Shown here piece by piece: positions 45,434 through 56,473 of a DNA stretch of 64,000 nt; position 1 is the stretch's first letter, and the number at the start of each line of letters is the position of its first letter. The DNA is from Rhodospirillum sp. (GTDB taxonomy: Bacteria; Pseudomonadota; Alphaproteobacteria; Rhodospirillales; Rhodospirillaceae), in NCBI GenBank assembly GCA_021741145.1, contig JAIOYK010000021.1, positions 17,295-81,294 on the forward strand, given 5' to 3'. A program made the translations under genes and the position numbers. Under the pieces are notes generated by a model. The model saw only the letters and a list, made by a program, of their open reading frames with translations. It did not search any database and was not told where the DNA came from.

Positions 45434-47254
45434 ATGAACAAGAAAGGCGAGCAGAGCCCGATCAAGGACGGGCCAAGCAAGAGCGCCGAGGAGTCGGACG
45501 ACACAACCTTCACGGACGCCTATATGCGCATGGCTTCATTAAAAAATTGGGGAAGAGCGCCTGAACAAACCAGGGATGCCCTGACGGAAGATACCATCCT
45601 GGACTGTGGATGGGGACGTTTGGTCTTCGGTCAGACCTTTTCGGACAGCCGTCAATTGGCCGATGTCCTCCGCGAGGAATTGCCTGGACGCCGGGACATC
45701 GCCATTTACCTGCGCGACCCCCATGTGGTCCTGTCCCTCGCGCCACAGGAGCTGTTCCTGGACCCCAGCCACACCTTCCGGCTTTGGTTCAAGGACTATG
45801 TCCCAAGACAGGAAAACGTCCCTGGCCCCCTGATCCGCGGGATCGTGAGCCTGTCCGACACCCAATGCGCCGACCGCATCTACCGGTCGCGCCATATGGT
45901 CCCCCCCTACGAGGGATTCATCTGGCGCCACAGGGACAGTTCCGTCCTGACCTATCTGGTGGCGGAGGACAGCCGCACCGGCGCCGTTGTCGGCGTGGTC
46001 ACCGGAGTGGACCACAAACATGCCATCAACGACCCGGACAACGGTTCCAGTCTTTGGGCCCTGGCGGTGGATCCCCAATGCCACTTGCCCGGCGTGGGGG
46101 AAGCCCTGGTGCGGGCCCTGGCGGAGTTGTTCAAGGCCCGGGGCAGGGACTTCATGGACCTGTCGGTCATGCACGACAACGAACAGGCCATCGCCCTCTA
46201 TGAAAAGCTGGGCTTCAAGCAGATCCCCGTCTTCGCCCTGAAAAACAAGAACGGAATCAACGAAAAGCTCTTCGTCGGACCGGTCTATGACGATGCGCTC
46301 AATCCCTACGCCAAAATCATCGTCAACGAGGCCCGACGCCGGGGCATCCAAGTGGAGGTGGTCGACCAGGAAGGGGGCTACTTCACCCTTAGCTTCGGAG
46401 GACGCGCCATCACCTGCCGGGAAAGCCTGTCCGAACTGACCAGCGCGATCGCCATGAGCCGCTGTGACGACAAGGCCGTCACCCGCCGCCTTTTAGAGAA
46501 GGCCGGCCTGTCCGTGCCCGACCAGATATCGGTAACAGACGACGCCCAAGCCCAAGCCTTCCTCGCCACCCACGGCAGTGTGGTGGTCAAGCCCGCCCGG
46601 GGCGAACAGGGCAAGGGGATCAGCGTGGACATCACCGGGCCGGAGGACCTGTCCCGGGCCATTGACGCCGCGCGGACCTATTGCGACCATGTGATCCTGG
46701 AGCAATTCGTCAAGGGCGCCGATCTGCGCATCATCGTCATCGACTTCAAGGTGGTCGCCGCGGCCGTGCGCAGACCTCCCCATGTGACCGGCGATGGCAA
46801 GCACACCGTACGGGAACTGGTGGAAAAGCTCAGCCGCCGCCGGGCCGCGGCCACGGGGGGGGAAAGCACCATTCCCATGGACGCGGAAACCGAACGGGTG
46901 GTCCGCCTCGCCGGTTCCGAGATGGACGGCATTCCGCCCGCGGGCGAGACCCTTGCCGTGCGCAAGACGGCCAACCTCCACACAGGCGGGACCATTCACG
47001 ACGTCACCGACCGTCTGCACCGCGCCTTGGTGGACGCCGCGGTGCGTGCCGCCCAGATCCTGGATATCCCCGTGGTCGGCCTCGACTTCCTGGTGCCCGC
47101 GGTCACCGGACCGGACCATGTAATCATCGAAGCCAACGAACGTCCGGGTCTGGCCAACCATGAGCCGCAACCGACTGCGGAGCGGTTCATCGATTTACTT
47201 TTCCCCCAGACCCGCTTCGCGCCTCCAACGGACCATCGGGTGGATTCCAATTAG
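45434..47254 (+). CDS. ngg: N-acetylglutaminylglutamine synthetase (GNAT plus ATP-grasp)
   Basis: 606 residues. The N-terminal half contains a GNAT acetyltransferase (about 150-270: LWALAVDPQCHLPGVGEAL, LSVMHDNEQAIALYEKLGF); the C-terminal half is an ATP-grasp ligase related to cyanophycin/glutathione synthetases (VVVKPARGEQGKGISV, VILEQFVKGADLRIIVI, VVGLDFLVP). The fusion acetylates glutamine and joins a second glutamine, giving the dipeptide for the upstream amidotransferase. Cytoplasmic; made under salt stress in characterised bacteria. Confidence 0.92.
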   Translation: MNKKGEQSPIKDGPSKSAEESDDTTFTDAYMRMASLKNWGRAPEQTRDALTEDTILDCGWGRLVFGQTFSDSRQLADVLREELPGRRDIAIYLRDPHVVLSLAPQELFLDPSHTFRLWFKDYVPRQENVPGPLIRGIVSLSDTQCADRIYRSRHMVPPYEGFIWRHRDSSVLTYLVAEDSRTGAVVGVVTGVDHKHAINDPDNGSSLWALAVDPQCHLPGVGEALVRALAELFKARGRDFMDLSVMHDNEQAIALYEKLGFKQIPVFALKNKNGINEKLFVGPVYDDALNPYAKIIVNEARRRGIQVEVVDQEGGYFTLSFGGRAITCRESLSELTSAIAMSRCDDKAVTRRLLEKAGLSVPDQISVTDDAQAQAFLATHGSVVVKPARGEQGKGISVDITGPEDLSRAIDAARTYCDHVILEQFVKGADLRIIVIDFKVVAAAVRRPPHVTGDGKHTVRELVEKLSRRRAAATGGESTIPMDAETERVVRLAGSEMDGIPPAGETLAVRKTANLHTGGTIHDVTDRLHRALVDAAVRAAQILDIPVVGLDFLVPAVTGPDHVIIEANERPGLANHEPQPTAERFIDLLFPQTRFAPPTDHRVDSN

Positions 47255-47287
47255 CGAAACCCGGAGTCCGGGACCAACGCTCCGGAC

Positions 47288-48166
47288 TCATCCCATCAAA
47301 CTCGAAAGCGCGTCGAGGCGGTTTTGGCGCGCGGAATCCAATGACAAGGACGCCGCCGCGATATTCTCTCGGAGATGGGGCCGCCGAGAGGTTCCCGGGA
47401 TCAAAAGGATATTGGGACTCCGCCGCAGCAGCCAAGCGAGCGCCACCTGCCAGACGGAACACCCCTCCTCCCCGGCCACTTCGTCCAGGACCAGGGATTG
47501 GATTGGGGTAAATCCACCCAAAGGAAAATACGGTACGTAGGCGATTCCTTCCTCCGCGAGGCCATCGATCATCGCATCGTCGGCGCGGTGGATGATGTTG
47601 TAGTAATTCTGCACACAGACGATGGGTGCAATGTCCCGAGCCATGGCCAATTGTCCGGCGGAAACGGTGCTGACGCCGATATGGGCAAGCAGCCCTTCGT
47701 CCCGCATCCGCCGCATGGCCCGCATCGGCTCGGCGATGTCGTCCTCGGGTCCGCCCATGCGCAGGTTCACGATGGGGATCTGATCGAGGCCCAGTCGTTC
47801 AAGGTTGTCCTCCACGGATTTCCGCAGGAAGTCCGGGCTTCGGTCGTGGAGCCAATCCCCCTTGTCGTTTCGCCAGGCGCCAATCTTGGTCACCAGTGTC
47901 AGGGACTGGGGGTAGGGAAACAAAGCCTCGCGAATCAGGCGATTGGTGACATGGGGGCCATAGAAATCGCTCGTGTCGATGTGATCGACACCAAGCGAAA
48001 TTGCCTCCCGCAGCACGGCCAGGGCCTCGATCGGATCCGCGGGCTCGCCGAAGACATGGGATCCAGCCAGTTGCATGGCGCCATAGCCCATGCGGTTCAC
48101 GGAGATCTCCGTGCCGGGAAAGGTGAAACGGCCAGCGGCCGCGGCATCGGGAAGCATATTCGTCAT
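47288..48166 (-). CDS. pdxI: Aldo/keto reductase, YdbC/PdxI-like (pyridoxal reductase)
   Basis: 292 residues from the ATG at 48166, which has AAGGAG 6-8 bases upstream. TIM-barrel AKR with catalytic residues in HIDTSDFYGPHV (Asp, Tyr) and TKIG (Lys). VNRMGYGAMQLAG, CVQNYYNIIHRADDAMIDGL, YVPYFPLGGFTP and RSPNILLIPGTS are close to E. coli YdbC (PdxI), which reduces pyridoxal to pyridoxine with NADPH. Divergent from a lysR gene. It breaks the usual continuity of the NAGGN cassette. Confidence 0.88.
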   Translation of the reverse strand: MTNMLPDAAAAGRFTFPGTEISVNRMGYGAMQLAGSHVFGEPADPIEALAVLREAISLGVDHIDTSDFYGPHVTNRLIREALFPYPQSLTLVTKIGAWRNDKGDWLHDRSPDFLRKSVEDNLERLGLDQIPIVNLRMGGPEDDIAEPMRAMRRMRDEGLLAHIGVSTVSAGQLAMARDIAPIVCVQNYYNIIHRADDAMIDGLAEEGIAYVPYFPLGGFTPIQSLVLDEVAGEEGCSVWQVALAWLLRRSPNILLIPGTSRRPHLRENIAAASLSLDSARQNRLDALSSLMG

Positions 48167-48241
48167 GGGATCGGCTCCTTTGTTCACCCTCAGAAAACGC
48201 TGTTCGGTCGCATTTGATAATCCCGATAAAACCGAATACCC

Positions 48242-48259
48242 TGTTCGGCATGCCGAACA
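48242..48259. promoter_or_regulatory. 18-bp palindrome over the lysR start codon
   Basis: TGTTCGGCATGCCGAACA is a perfect palindrome whose centre is the lysR ATG at 48250. Related TTCGG sequence occurs at 48204. Likely operator of the LysR protein for itself and the divergent AKR. Confidence 0.6.
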
Positions 48260-49218
48260 ATAAGCACCGTCCTTCCCTGAACGACCTTTCGGTTTTTCTC
48301 GCCGTTTCAACCGCTGGCGGCTTCCGGCTGGCGGCCAAGCGGCTGGGCATGTCCCCTTCGACCGTGAGCGAAACCGTGTCTCGCCTTGAGGCCGAGATCG
48401 GGACCCCACTCCTGACCAGGACGACCCGGAGCGTCATGCCGACGAACGCTGGGCTGGTCCTCGCCGCGCGGCTGGCACCCCTCCTGGCCGAGGCCGCCGC
48501 CGCGGTGGACGATGCGGCGAGCCTGTCGGGGCGGGTGCACGGCCTCCTCAAGCTCAATGTCCCGGGCGCGGTGATGGTCGACATCCTTCCCCCCTTGATC
48601 GACCGTTTCCTCGACCGGCACCCCGATGCACGGATGGAGGTGATGGTGGATGACCGGTTGATCGACGTGACAGCCGCGGGATGCGATGCTGGCATTCGCT
48701 ATGGCGAATATCTGGCTCAGGACATGATCGCCATTCCCATCGGTCCCCGGCGCCAATGGGCCGCGCTCGCCGCGGCCCCTTCCTACCTCGCCCGCCGGGG
48801 CGAACCCACCCACCCCCGCGACCTGATGGACCATGACTGCATCCGAACCCGCTTCTCGAGCGGGGCCTTGACGGAATGGACCTTCGTGCGCGACGGGGAA
48901 CAGGTGATCGTCGACCCCCCTGGCCGTCTGACCGTCGGCACGGCCGGGGCCGCGGCGGCGATCGGCCACGCCAAGGCCGGGCAGGGCTTGATCATGACCT
49001 TTCTCAATTGGTTGGCCCCCAGCTTCTCCGATGGCGGCCTGAGGCCGGTCCTGAGGGACTGGTGGCCGCCGTTCGACGGTCCACGGCTTTACTTTTCGAG
49101 CCGCTTCATGCCCGCGCCCCTGCGGGCCTTCATCACTCTGGTCGAGGAAGAGGGACGACACCCGCGGATCCGAACCTCCAGCCCCATGGAAACCCCACCC
49201 GAAACGGCACCGGAGTGA
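48250..49218 (+). CDS. LysR-family transcriptional regulator
   Basis: 322 residues. N-terminal winged helix (LNDLSVFLAVSTAGGFRLAA, SPSTVSETVSRLEAEIG) and a PBP2-type effector domain. The ATG at 48250 gives the usual short lead before the helix-turn-helix, but has no SD because it lies inside a palindrome; a leaderless transcript is possible. A TTG 12 codons upstream is the alternative. Probably controls the divergent AKR gene. Confidence 0.9.
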   Translation: MPNNKHRPSLNDLSVFLAVSTAGGFRLAAKRLGMSPSTVSETVSRLEAEIGTPLLTRTTRSVMPTNAGLVLAARLAPLLAEAAAAVDDAASLSGRVHGLLKLNVPGAVMVDILPPLIDRFLDRHPDARMEVMVDDRLIDVTAAGCDAGIRYGEYLAQDMIAIPIGPRRQWAALAAAPSYLARRGEPTHPRDLMDHDCIRTRFSSGALTEWTFVRDGEQVIVDPPGRLTVGTAGAAAAIGHAKAGQGLIMTFLNWLAPSFSDGGLRPVLRDWWPPFDGPRLYFSSRFMPAPLRAFITLVEEEGRHPRIRTSSPMETPPETAPE

Positions 49219-49344
49219 GGCCCGACCTAAGGGAGCTGTGGGGCGAAGTTGGGGCAGAGGTGAAGTCGGGGGGTTAAGTCAGGGGAGAAAAGAGTCTAAG
49301 GTGGGGCTTCATCTCCTCCCTTCGAACCAGAAAGGACATCTTCC

Positions 49345-50472
49345 GTGCCCCGCGTTCCCGTTGATACGGATTACATCCTCCATGTTCTCAAACGCCTCCT
49401 GGAAACCCCCTCTCCGTCGGGCCTGACGGACGCGGTGGTCCATGTGGTCTGCGAGGAGTTGCAGGAGTTGGGCATCTCCTTCGAGATCACCCGACGGGGC
49501 GCCATCCGGGCCAATATTCCGGGTATCCGCTACAGCCCCGACCGGGCCATCATCAGCCATCTCGATACCCTGGGCTGCATGGTGAAGAACCTGAAGGACA
49601 ACGGTCGGCTGGAAATCGTGCCCATCGGCTTCTGGTCGGCCCGCATGGCCGAAGGCGCCCGGGTCACCATTTATTCCGATGGGCCGCGCATGTTCCGGGG
49701 CTCGGTCTTGCCTCTGAAGGCTTCGGGCCATGTCTACAACCAGGAAATCGACACTCAGGAGGTCTCCTGGAGCAACGTGGAAGTACGTCTCGACGAGATC
49801 GTCCATACCAAGGCCGACCTAATCAATCTGGGCGTCAACGTAGGGGACCATATCTCCGTCGACCCCACGCCAGAGTTCTCGGAAAGCGGGTTCATCGTCT
49901 CCCGCCACCTGGATGACAAGGCTGGCGTCGCGGCGATGATGGCCGCGGCGAAGGCGGTGAACGAGGGCAATGTGCGCATCCCGGTGGACTGCCACCTGTT
50001 GTTCACCATTTCGGAAGAAGTCGGGGTCGGCGCCTCCCACATCCTGCACGGCGACGTGGCGGAAATGGTCTCCATCGACAATGGCACCATCGCGCCGGGA
50101 CAGAACACCAGTGAATTCGGCGTGACCATCGCCATGCAGGATTCCAGCGGACCCTTCGACTGGCATCTGACCCATAAGCTGATCGACCTCTGCCGCGCCC
50201 ATGGCATCGAGCACAGCCGGGACGTCTTCCGCTATTACCGGTCCGACGCCGCCAGCGCGCTCGAGGCGGGCAATGACATCCGCACCTCGCTGATCTGCTT
50301 CGCCTGCGACGGCTCCCATGGCTATGAACGGACCCATATCCGCTCCCTGGAGGCCCTGGCGGAGCTGCTGGCCCTCTACATGCAAGCCGATCCCCTGTTC
50401 AAGCGGGACTCCAAGCCCATGGGACCGATCAGCGATTTCCCCGACCCCCAATTGCAGGGTGGCGCGGAATAA
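49345..50472 (+). CDS. M42-family peptidase of the NAGGN cassette
   Basis: 375 residues. M42 glutamyl-aminopeptidase-like metallohydrolase: ISHLDTLGCM, the metal-bridging Asp in RHLDDKAGVAA, catalytic EE in TISEEVGVGAS, and late His in CDGSHGYERTH. This subfamily is known only next to asnO and ngg, where it may degrade or trim the osmolyte. GTG start at 49345 with AAAGGA eight bases upstream. Here it is about 2.1 kb from ngg because of the AKR-lysR pair. Its stop is followed by a strong hairpin. Confidence 0.9.
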   Translation: MPRVPVDTDYILHVLKRLLETPSPSGLTDAVVHVVCEELQELGISFEITRRGAIRANIPGIRYSPDRAIISHLDTLGCMVKNLKDNGRLEIVPIGFWSARMAEGARVTIYSDGPRMFRGSVLPLKASGHVYNQEIDTQEVSWSNVEVRLDEIVHTKADLINLGVNVGDHISVDPTPEFSESGFIVSRHLDDKAGVAAMMAAAKAVNEGNVRIPVDCHLLFTISEEVGVGASHILHGDVAEMVSIDNGTIAPGQNTSEFGVTIAMQDSSGPFDWHLTHKLIDLCRAHGIEHSRDVFRYYRSDAASALEAGNDIRTSLICFACDGSHGYERTHIRSLEALAELLALYMQADPLFKRDSKPMGPISDFPDPQLQGGAE

Positions 50473-50520
50473 TCTTTCTCCCCCTTGTCGACCCTGACGG
50501 TCGTCCCATATGACCTTCAC

Positions 50521-50546
50521 CGTGTCGGAAGGGACCTTCCGACACG
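50521..50546. terminator. Hairpin after the M42 peptidase gene
   Basis: CGTGTCGGAAGG and CCTTCCGACACG, perfect 12-base arms (apical bases form the loop), 50 bases after the stop and just before the glycine riboswitch. Confidence 0.6.
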
Positions 50547-50554
50547 CGCCTCCC

Positions 50555-50733
50555 CCGCGGGAGAGACCGGGAGGGATTTTCCCGGCGCCGAAGGAGCAAC
50601 CGCCCCGGAAACTCTCAGGCAAAAGGACGGCGCGGGCGGGCGAGCAGGACTCTGGAAAGAGGTGGTTCCTTGACACGCTCGGGGCGCCGCCCGCCGAAGG
50701 AAGAAAACTCTCAGGCGGACAGACAGAGGGGGC
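50555..50733 (+). ncRNA. Tandem glycine riboswitch
   Basis: Two glycine aptamers in a row. Aptamer 1 (about 50557-50635) has CGGGAGAGACC, GCCGAAGGAGCAA and AACTCTCAGGCAAAAGGAC; aptamer 2 (about 50641-50733) has GGACTCTGGAAAGAGG, GCCGAAGGAAG and AACTCTCAGGCGGACAGAC. It precedes L-serine dehydratase, an unusual but logical target, as glycine and serine interconvert. Most glycine switches turn on expression when glycine is plentiful. Confidence 0.95.
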
Positions 50734-50770
50734 ACCCAATTCCACGTCGTTCCGGCGAAAGAAGGTGCCC

Positions 50771-52198
<1,428 letters not shown>

Positions 52199-52231
52199 AC
52201 ATCTCCCGTTTTTCCCTGCTCGGATCTCCCC

Positions 52232-53059
52232 ATGGCCTTCGATCTCACCCGTTACCTCGACCGCATCGGTTTGACAGAGACCCCTCCGCCGACCTTGGAG
52301 GGGTTGGCCCGTCTGCACTGGGCGCAAATGACGACCCTGCCCTTCGAGAACATCGATCCCCTGATCGGTCGACTCCCCAGCCTGACCGACGAAGATCTGG
52401 AGGCCAAGCTGATCACCGGTGGCCGGGGTGGGTATTGCGTGGAGCTCAATGGCCTGTTGGCGCGGGCACTGCCCCTGCTTGGGTTCCAGTCCCGCCCGGT
52501 GCTGGCCCGCGTTCGCCTGGGCGCGGCGCAAGGGGGGTGGCGATCCCACTATGCCCATCTCGTGTCCCAGGACGGGCAGGACTGGATCATCGACACGGCC
52601 TTCGGTAGGGACACCTACCAAGCCCCCCTGAACCTCGCCGATCCCGAAGAGCAAGCCCTTGGCGACGGGTTTTTCCGCCAGAGACCGGATCACGAAACGG
52701 GCGAGACGGTGATCGAACGCAAGAAGCCCGATGGAAGTTGGTTCGCCCTCTATGGCTTCGACCGTATTCCCGTGGCACCGCCGGACATCGACGCCGTGAA
52801 CATCCTGTCCACCCATCCCGCCGCTCGGATGTTCCCCCATCACCTGATGGTCGCCATCGCCGTGCCCGGGGGACGCCTGACCCTGCTGGACCGGACCCAT
52901 AAACGGCTGGTGAATGGCCTGGAGGAGGTCCGGGAGATCACCTCCCGGGACGACATGGGCGCGGTGTTGACCGGTCCCTTCCGCCTGACCCTGGATGACG
53001 CCCTCGTCGCCCAGGTTTGGGAGCGGGTCCTGGCCGCCCCGCCCCTGCCGCCCAGATAG
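52232..53059 (+). CDS. nat: Arylamine N-acetyltransferase
   Basis: 275 residues. Catalytic triad C69 (RGGYCVELN), H109 (HYAHLV) and D121 (DTAFG; most relatives have DVGFG). Transfers acetyl from acetyl-CoA to arylamines or hydrazines. LPFENIDPLIG at the start is characteristic. It lies 33 bases after sdaA and may be cotranscribed, though no functional link is evident. Confidence 0.93.
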   Translation: MAFDLTRYLDRIGLTETPPPTLEGLARLHWAQMTTLPFENIDPLIGRLPSLTDEDLEAKLITGGRGGYCVELNGLLARALPLLGFQSRPVLARVRLGAAQGGWRSHYAHLVSQDGQDWIIDTAFGRDTYQAPLNLADPEEQALGDGFFRQRPDHETGETVIERKKPDGSWFALYGFDRIPVAPPDIDAVNILSTHPAARMFPHHLMVAIAVPGGRLTLLDRTHKRLVNGLEEVREITSRDDMGAVLTGPFRLTLDDALVAQVWERVLAAPPLPPR

Positions 53060-53201
53060 GGGGATTCCCCCAGCTATCGCGGTGCGGACACCCGTCTTCA
53101 CAAAATATTGATCAAAAAATTCCGGAACCGAATGGCGTTTCCGGGACTTGATCCCCAAATGGAACACCATTGAAAGACCGACAGGGGGGAGAGTCCACAC
53201 A

Positions 53202-54491
53202 ATGAATACCGCGATCCAAGCCGGGTCCGTCCCCCGGAGGGACACGCGTTCCTTGGCGAACCGCCTGACCGTGACCAGAAGGAATACGGAGCGCCTTGCC
53301 GCCCCCCTTTCGCCGGAGGATCAGGTTGTCCAGTCCATGACGGACTGTAGTCCCACGAAATGGCACCTGGGCCATGTGTCCTGGTTCTTCGAGACCTTCC
53401 TGCTCACCCCCCATTTGCCCGGCTACAAACCTTTCGATCCCCTGTACACCCTCCTCTTCAATTCCTATTACGTGGGAGCCGGTCCCCGTCATCCCCGCCC
53501 GCAAAGGGGCATGCTGACCCGTCCGCCCCTGTCCGATGTCATGGCCTATCGCGCCCATGTCGACAGGGGCATGGAGGCGCTTCTGGCCACCGACAACGAC
53601 GCCACGCGGTCGGCCATCCCCCCCTTGATCGAACTGGGACTCAACCACGAGCAGCAGCATCAGGAACTGTTGCTCATGGACATCCTGAACCTGTTTTCCC
53701 TGAATCCCGGCAAGCCCACTTATGCGTCCGGCGGTCCGGCTCCTTCGGCACCCGCCGCGCCCTTCCGCTGGATCGAATACCCCGGAGGAATCCACGCCCT
53801 TGGCCACGATGGCGAAGGCTTCGCCTTCGACAATGAAAGTCCCCGGCATGATGTCCTGCTCCACCCCTTCCAACTGGGATCCCGCCCCGTCACCAACGGG
53901 GAATGGATCGCCTTCATCGAGGAGGGCGGCTATGGGCAAGCCACGCATTGGCTTTCGGATGGCTTCGCCACCGTCCAGGCCGAAGGCTGGGCGGCGCCCC
54001 TTTATTGGGAAAAGGTCGACGGAAGCTGGCATTCCCTGACCCTGCATGGGTTCCACCCAGTGGACCCCAACGCACCGGTGGACCATGTCAGCTACTACGA
54101 GGCCGAGGCCTTCGCCCGATGGAGCGGCAACCGCCTGCCCACGGAAGCGGAATGGGAGGTCGCGGCCGCCGACCTGACGCCGGGGGGCAATACCTTGGGT
54201 ACCGGCGCGCTCCAGCCCCGCTCGGCCCCGGCCACTGATCGCGAAGAGCCCATCCAGATGTTCGGCGATGTCTGGGAATGGACCGCCAGCCCTTACGGCC
54301 CCTATCCCGGGTTCCGCCCACCGCAAGGGACCGTGGGCGAGTACAACGGCAAGTTCATGGCCAATCAGATGATTCTGCGCGGCGGATGCTGCGTCACGCC
54401 CGACGGTCATATCCGCGCCACCTATCGCAATTTCTTCTATCCACACCAACGTTGGGCCTTTTCGGGTCTGCGTCTGGCCAGGAACGTTTGA
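53202..54491 (+). CDS. egtB: Ergothioneine synthase EgtB (sulfoxide synthase)
   Basis: 429 residues. N-terminal DinB-like domain with the iron-binding His triad (HLGH and HEQQHQE) and a C-terminal FGE-sulfatase domain (RLPTEAEWEVA, MFGDVWEWTASPY, RGGCC, RATYRNFF). Joins hercynine to cysteine or gamma-glutamylcysteine using O2. The ATG at 53202 follows GGGGGAGAG by 8 bases. egtD starts 2 bases after the stop. Confidence 0.94.
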   Translation: MNTAIQAGSVPRRDTRSLANRLTVTRRNTERLAAPLSPEDQVVQSMTDCSPTKWHLGHVSWFFETFLLTPHLPGYKPFDPLYTLLFNSYYVGAGPRHPRPQRGMLTRPPLSDVMAYRAHVDRGMEALLATDNDATRSAIPPLIELGLNHEQQHQELLLMDILNLFSLNPGKPTYASGGPAPSAPAAPFRWIEYPGGIHALGHDGEGFAFDNESPRHDVLLHPFQLGSRPVTNGEWIAFIEEGGYGQATHWLSDGFATVQAEGWAAPLYWEKVDGSWHSLTLHGFHPVDPNAPVDHVSYYEAEAFARWSGNRLPTEAEWEVAAADLTPGGNTLGTGALQPRSAPATDREEPIQMFGDVWEWTASPYGPYPGFRPPQGTVGEYNGKFMANQMILRGGCCVTPDGHIRATYRNFFYPHQRWAFSGLRLARNV

Positions 54492-54493
54492 CC

Positions 54494-55465
54494 ATGAAAG
54501 ACACCACCGCTCCCCTCCACGCCCCCGAGGCCCAAACCGGCCAGGACGAATTCGCCCAAGCGGTCCTGGACGGTCTGCGACGCAACCCCAAGGCCATTCC
54601 CTCCAAATTCTTCTATGACGCCAAAGGATCCCACCTGTTCGACAAGATCTGCGACCTGGAGGAATACTACCCGACGCGGACGGAACTGGGTATTCTGCGG
54701 AGCCACGCCCCGGATATCGCCACCATCGCCGGATCGGACGCCACCCTGGTGGAGTTCGGCAGCGGCGCGGGGGTCAAGGTCCGCCTGCTGCTTGACGCCC
54801 TGGACACCCCCCGGGCCTATGTGCCCATCGACATCTCCCGGGACCACCTGCTGGCCTCCAGCGCCCAGCTCGACGCCGACTATCCCGCGCTTCGTATTTT
54901 GCCCGTCCACGCCGATTTCGCCACGCCCTTCGAGGTGCCGCGCATGGCGTCGTCGAACGTGGTCGGCTTCTTCCCCGGCTCGACCATCGGCAATCTCACC
55001 GCTGAAGAGGCGGTCAGCTTCCTCCATGTCGCGGCCGAGACGCTGGGCAAGGGCGCGGGCATGGTCATCGGCGTCGATCTGATCAAGGACCGCGACGTCC
55101 TGCGCGCCGCCTATGACGACCGCGAGGGCGTGACGGCGGCGTTTAACCTGAACCTGCTCGCGCGCATCAACCGGGAATTGGGAGGCACCTTCAACCTGGA
55201 TCACTTCGCCCATCGGACGGTGTTTAACGAAGCTCATGCCCGTATCGAGATGCATATCGAATCCACCAAGGCCCAGAGCGTCACCGTGGCGGGTCTGCGC
55301 CTGTCCTTTGAGAAGGGGGAACGGATCCATACGGAGAATTCCCATAAATATACGGTGTCGGGCTTTTCCGCGCTCGCCGGGCGGGCGGGTTGGTCGGTGC
55401 GCGCGGTCTGGACCGACGAACAGGACTGGTTCGCCGTCCTTTACCTGGAACGCCTGGATGGGTGA
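54494..55465 (+). CDS. egtD: Histidine N-alpha-methyltransferase EgtD
   Basis: 323 residues. SAM methyltransferase with LVEFGSGAGVKVRLLLDAL, PIDISRDHLL and FFPGSTIGNL, and a C-terminal HTENSHKYTVSGF block contacting histidine. Makes hercynine, the substrate for egtB. The pair is a minimal ergothioneine operon; the C-S lyase (egtE) is not in the window. Confidence 0.95.
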   Translation: MKDTTAPLHAPEAQTGQDEFAQAVLDGLRRNPKAIPSKFFYDAKGSHLFDKICDLEEYYPTRTELGILRSHAPDIATIAGSDATLVEFGSGAGVKVRLLLDALDTPRAYVPIDISRDHLLASSAQLDADYPALRILPVHADFATPFEVPRMASSNVVGFFPGSTIGNLTAEEAVSFLHVAAETLGKGAGMVIGVDLIKDRDVLRAAYDDREGVTAAFNLNLLARINRELGGTFNLDHFAHRTVFNEAHARIEMHIESTKAQSVTVAGLRLSFEKGERIHTENSHKYTVSGFSALAGRAGWSVRAVWTDEQDWFAVLYLERLDG

Positions 55466-55556
55466 CGCGGCATGGGACGTCCGGATACGTCACCCAACCC
55501 TCTCCCCCCCCTAGAGCTTTGACAAGCCCTATAGCCATCTTAGGCTTTCAAAAGCC

Positions 55557-56210
55557 TTACAGTATGGACTGGCCGGTCGCGGCCCAATCCTTGGCGAACT
55601 GCTCCAGCCCCTTATCAGTGAGAACGTGATTGGCCAGACCCTTGATCACCGCGGGTGGAATAGTGGCCACGTCGGCGCCAGCGATGGCCGCTTCCTTGAC
55701 GTGATTCGCCGAGCGGATCGAAGCGGCCAGAATCTCCGTCTGGAAAGCATAGTTGTCGTAAATCTCCCGCATGTCGCGGATCAGATCCATGCCATCGATA
55801 TTGGTGTCATCCAGTCGGCCAATGAAGGGGGAGACATAGGTCGCGCCCGCCTTCGCGGCGAGAAGCGCTTGATTCGCCGAAAAGCAGAGAGTCACATTGG
55901 TCTTGATCCCCTTGCGCACCAAATGGCGGCAGGTCTTCAATCCGTCGAGGGTCATGGGCAGCTTGATCACCACGTTATCGGCGATCCTGGCCAAGTATTC
56001 CCCCTCGGACACCATGCCCTCGAAAGTCATCGCGGCGACTTCCGCGGAAACTGGACCAGGAACGAGAGCGCAGATCTCGGCGATCACTTCCTTGAAATCG
56101 CGACCTGATTTAGCGATCAGCGACGGATTTGTCGTAACTCCGTCAAGAAAACCGTATTCATTCAGTTCCTTGATGTCGTCGATATTGGCGGTGTCGACAA
56201 AGAACTTCAT
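55557..56210 (-). CDS. tal: Transaldolase, small FSA/TalC type
   Basis: 217 residues. Schiff-base Lys in VIKLPMT, with [27 protein letters not shown] and [10 protein letters not shown] of the fsa/talC subfamily. Acts in the non-oxidative pentose phosphate pathway, or as fructose-6-phosphate aldolase. AGGAG lies eight bases before the ATG at 56210. A short inverted repeat (AGGCTTT / AAGCCT) overlaps the stop. Confidence 0.93.
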   Translation of the reverse strand: MKFFVDTANIDDIKELNEYGFLDGVTTNPSLIAKSGRDFKEVIAEICALVPGPVSAEVAAMTFEGMVSEGEYLARIADNVVIKLPMTLDGLKTCRHLVRKGIKTNVTLCFSANQALLAAKAGATYVSPFIGRLDDTNIDGMDLIRDMREIYDNYAFQTEILAASIRSANHVKEAAIAGADVATIPPAVIKGLANHVLTDKGLEQFAKDWAATGQSIL

Positions 56211-56473
56211 CTTGTCATCTCCTAAAGCGGTTCGCGGAACCATGGACCCAATTTTATCCAGCTCCGACAACACCTATGCCTTCACCCAAACCGCGTTCAA
56301 CCGAAATCGATTGAACGCCAATCAATTGATCCAGATCCAAGGACTGGAGCGGCGGGTGGACCAAAACCCGAAATTCATTTTTCCCCCGCCGCGTCGGACT
56401 GTACGCCTCTAGCCCGCTTTTGGCCGCGACAAACTTGAGCGCCCGGCCTGCTCCCTTTGATAGAGGCCTCCTT

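Noticed and set aside
53112..54449. 445-codon minus-strand open frame
   Set aside because: Antisense to egtB, whose iron and FGE motifs are clear.
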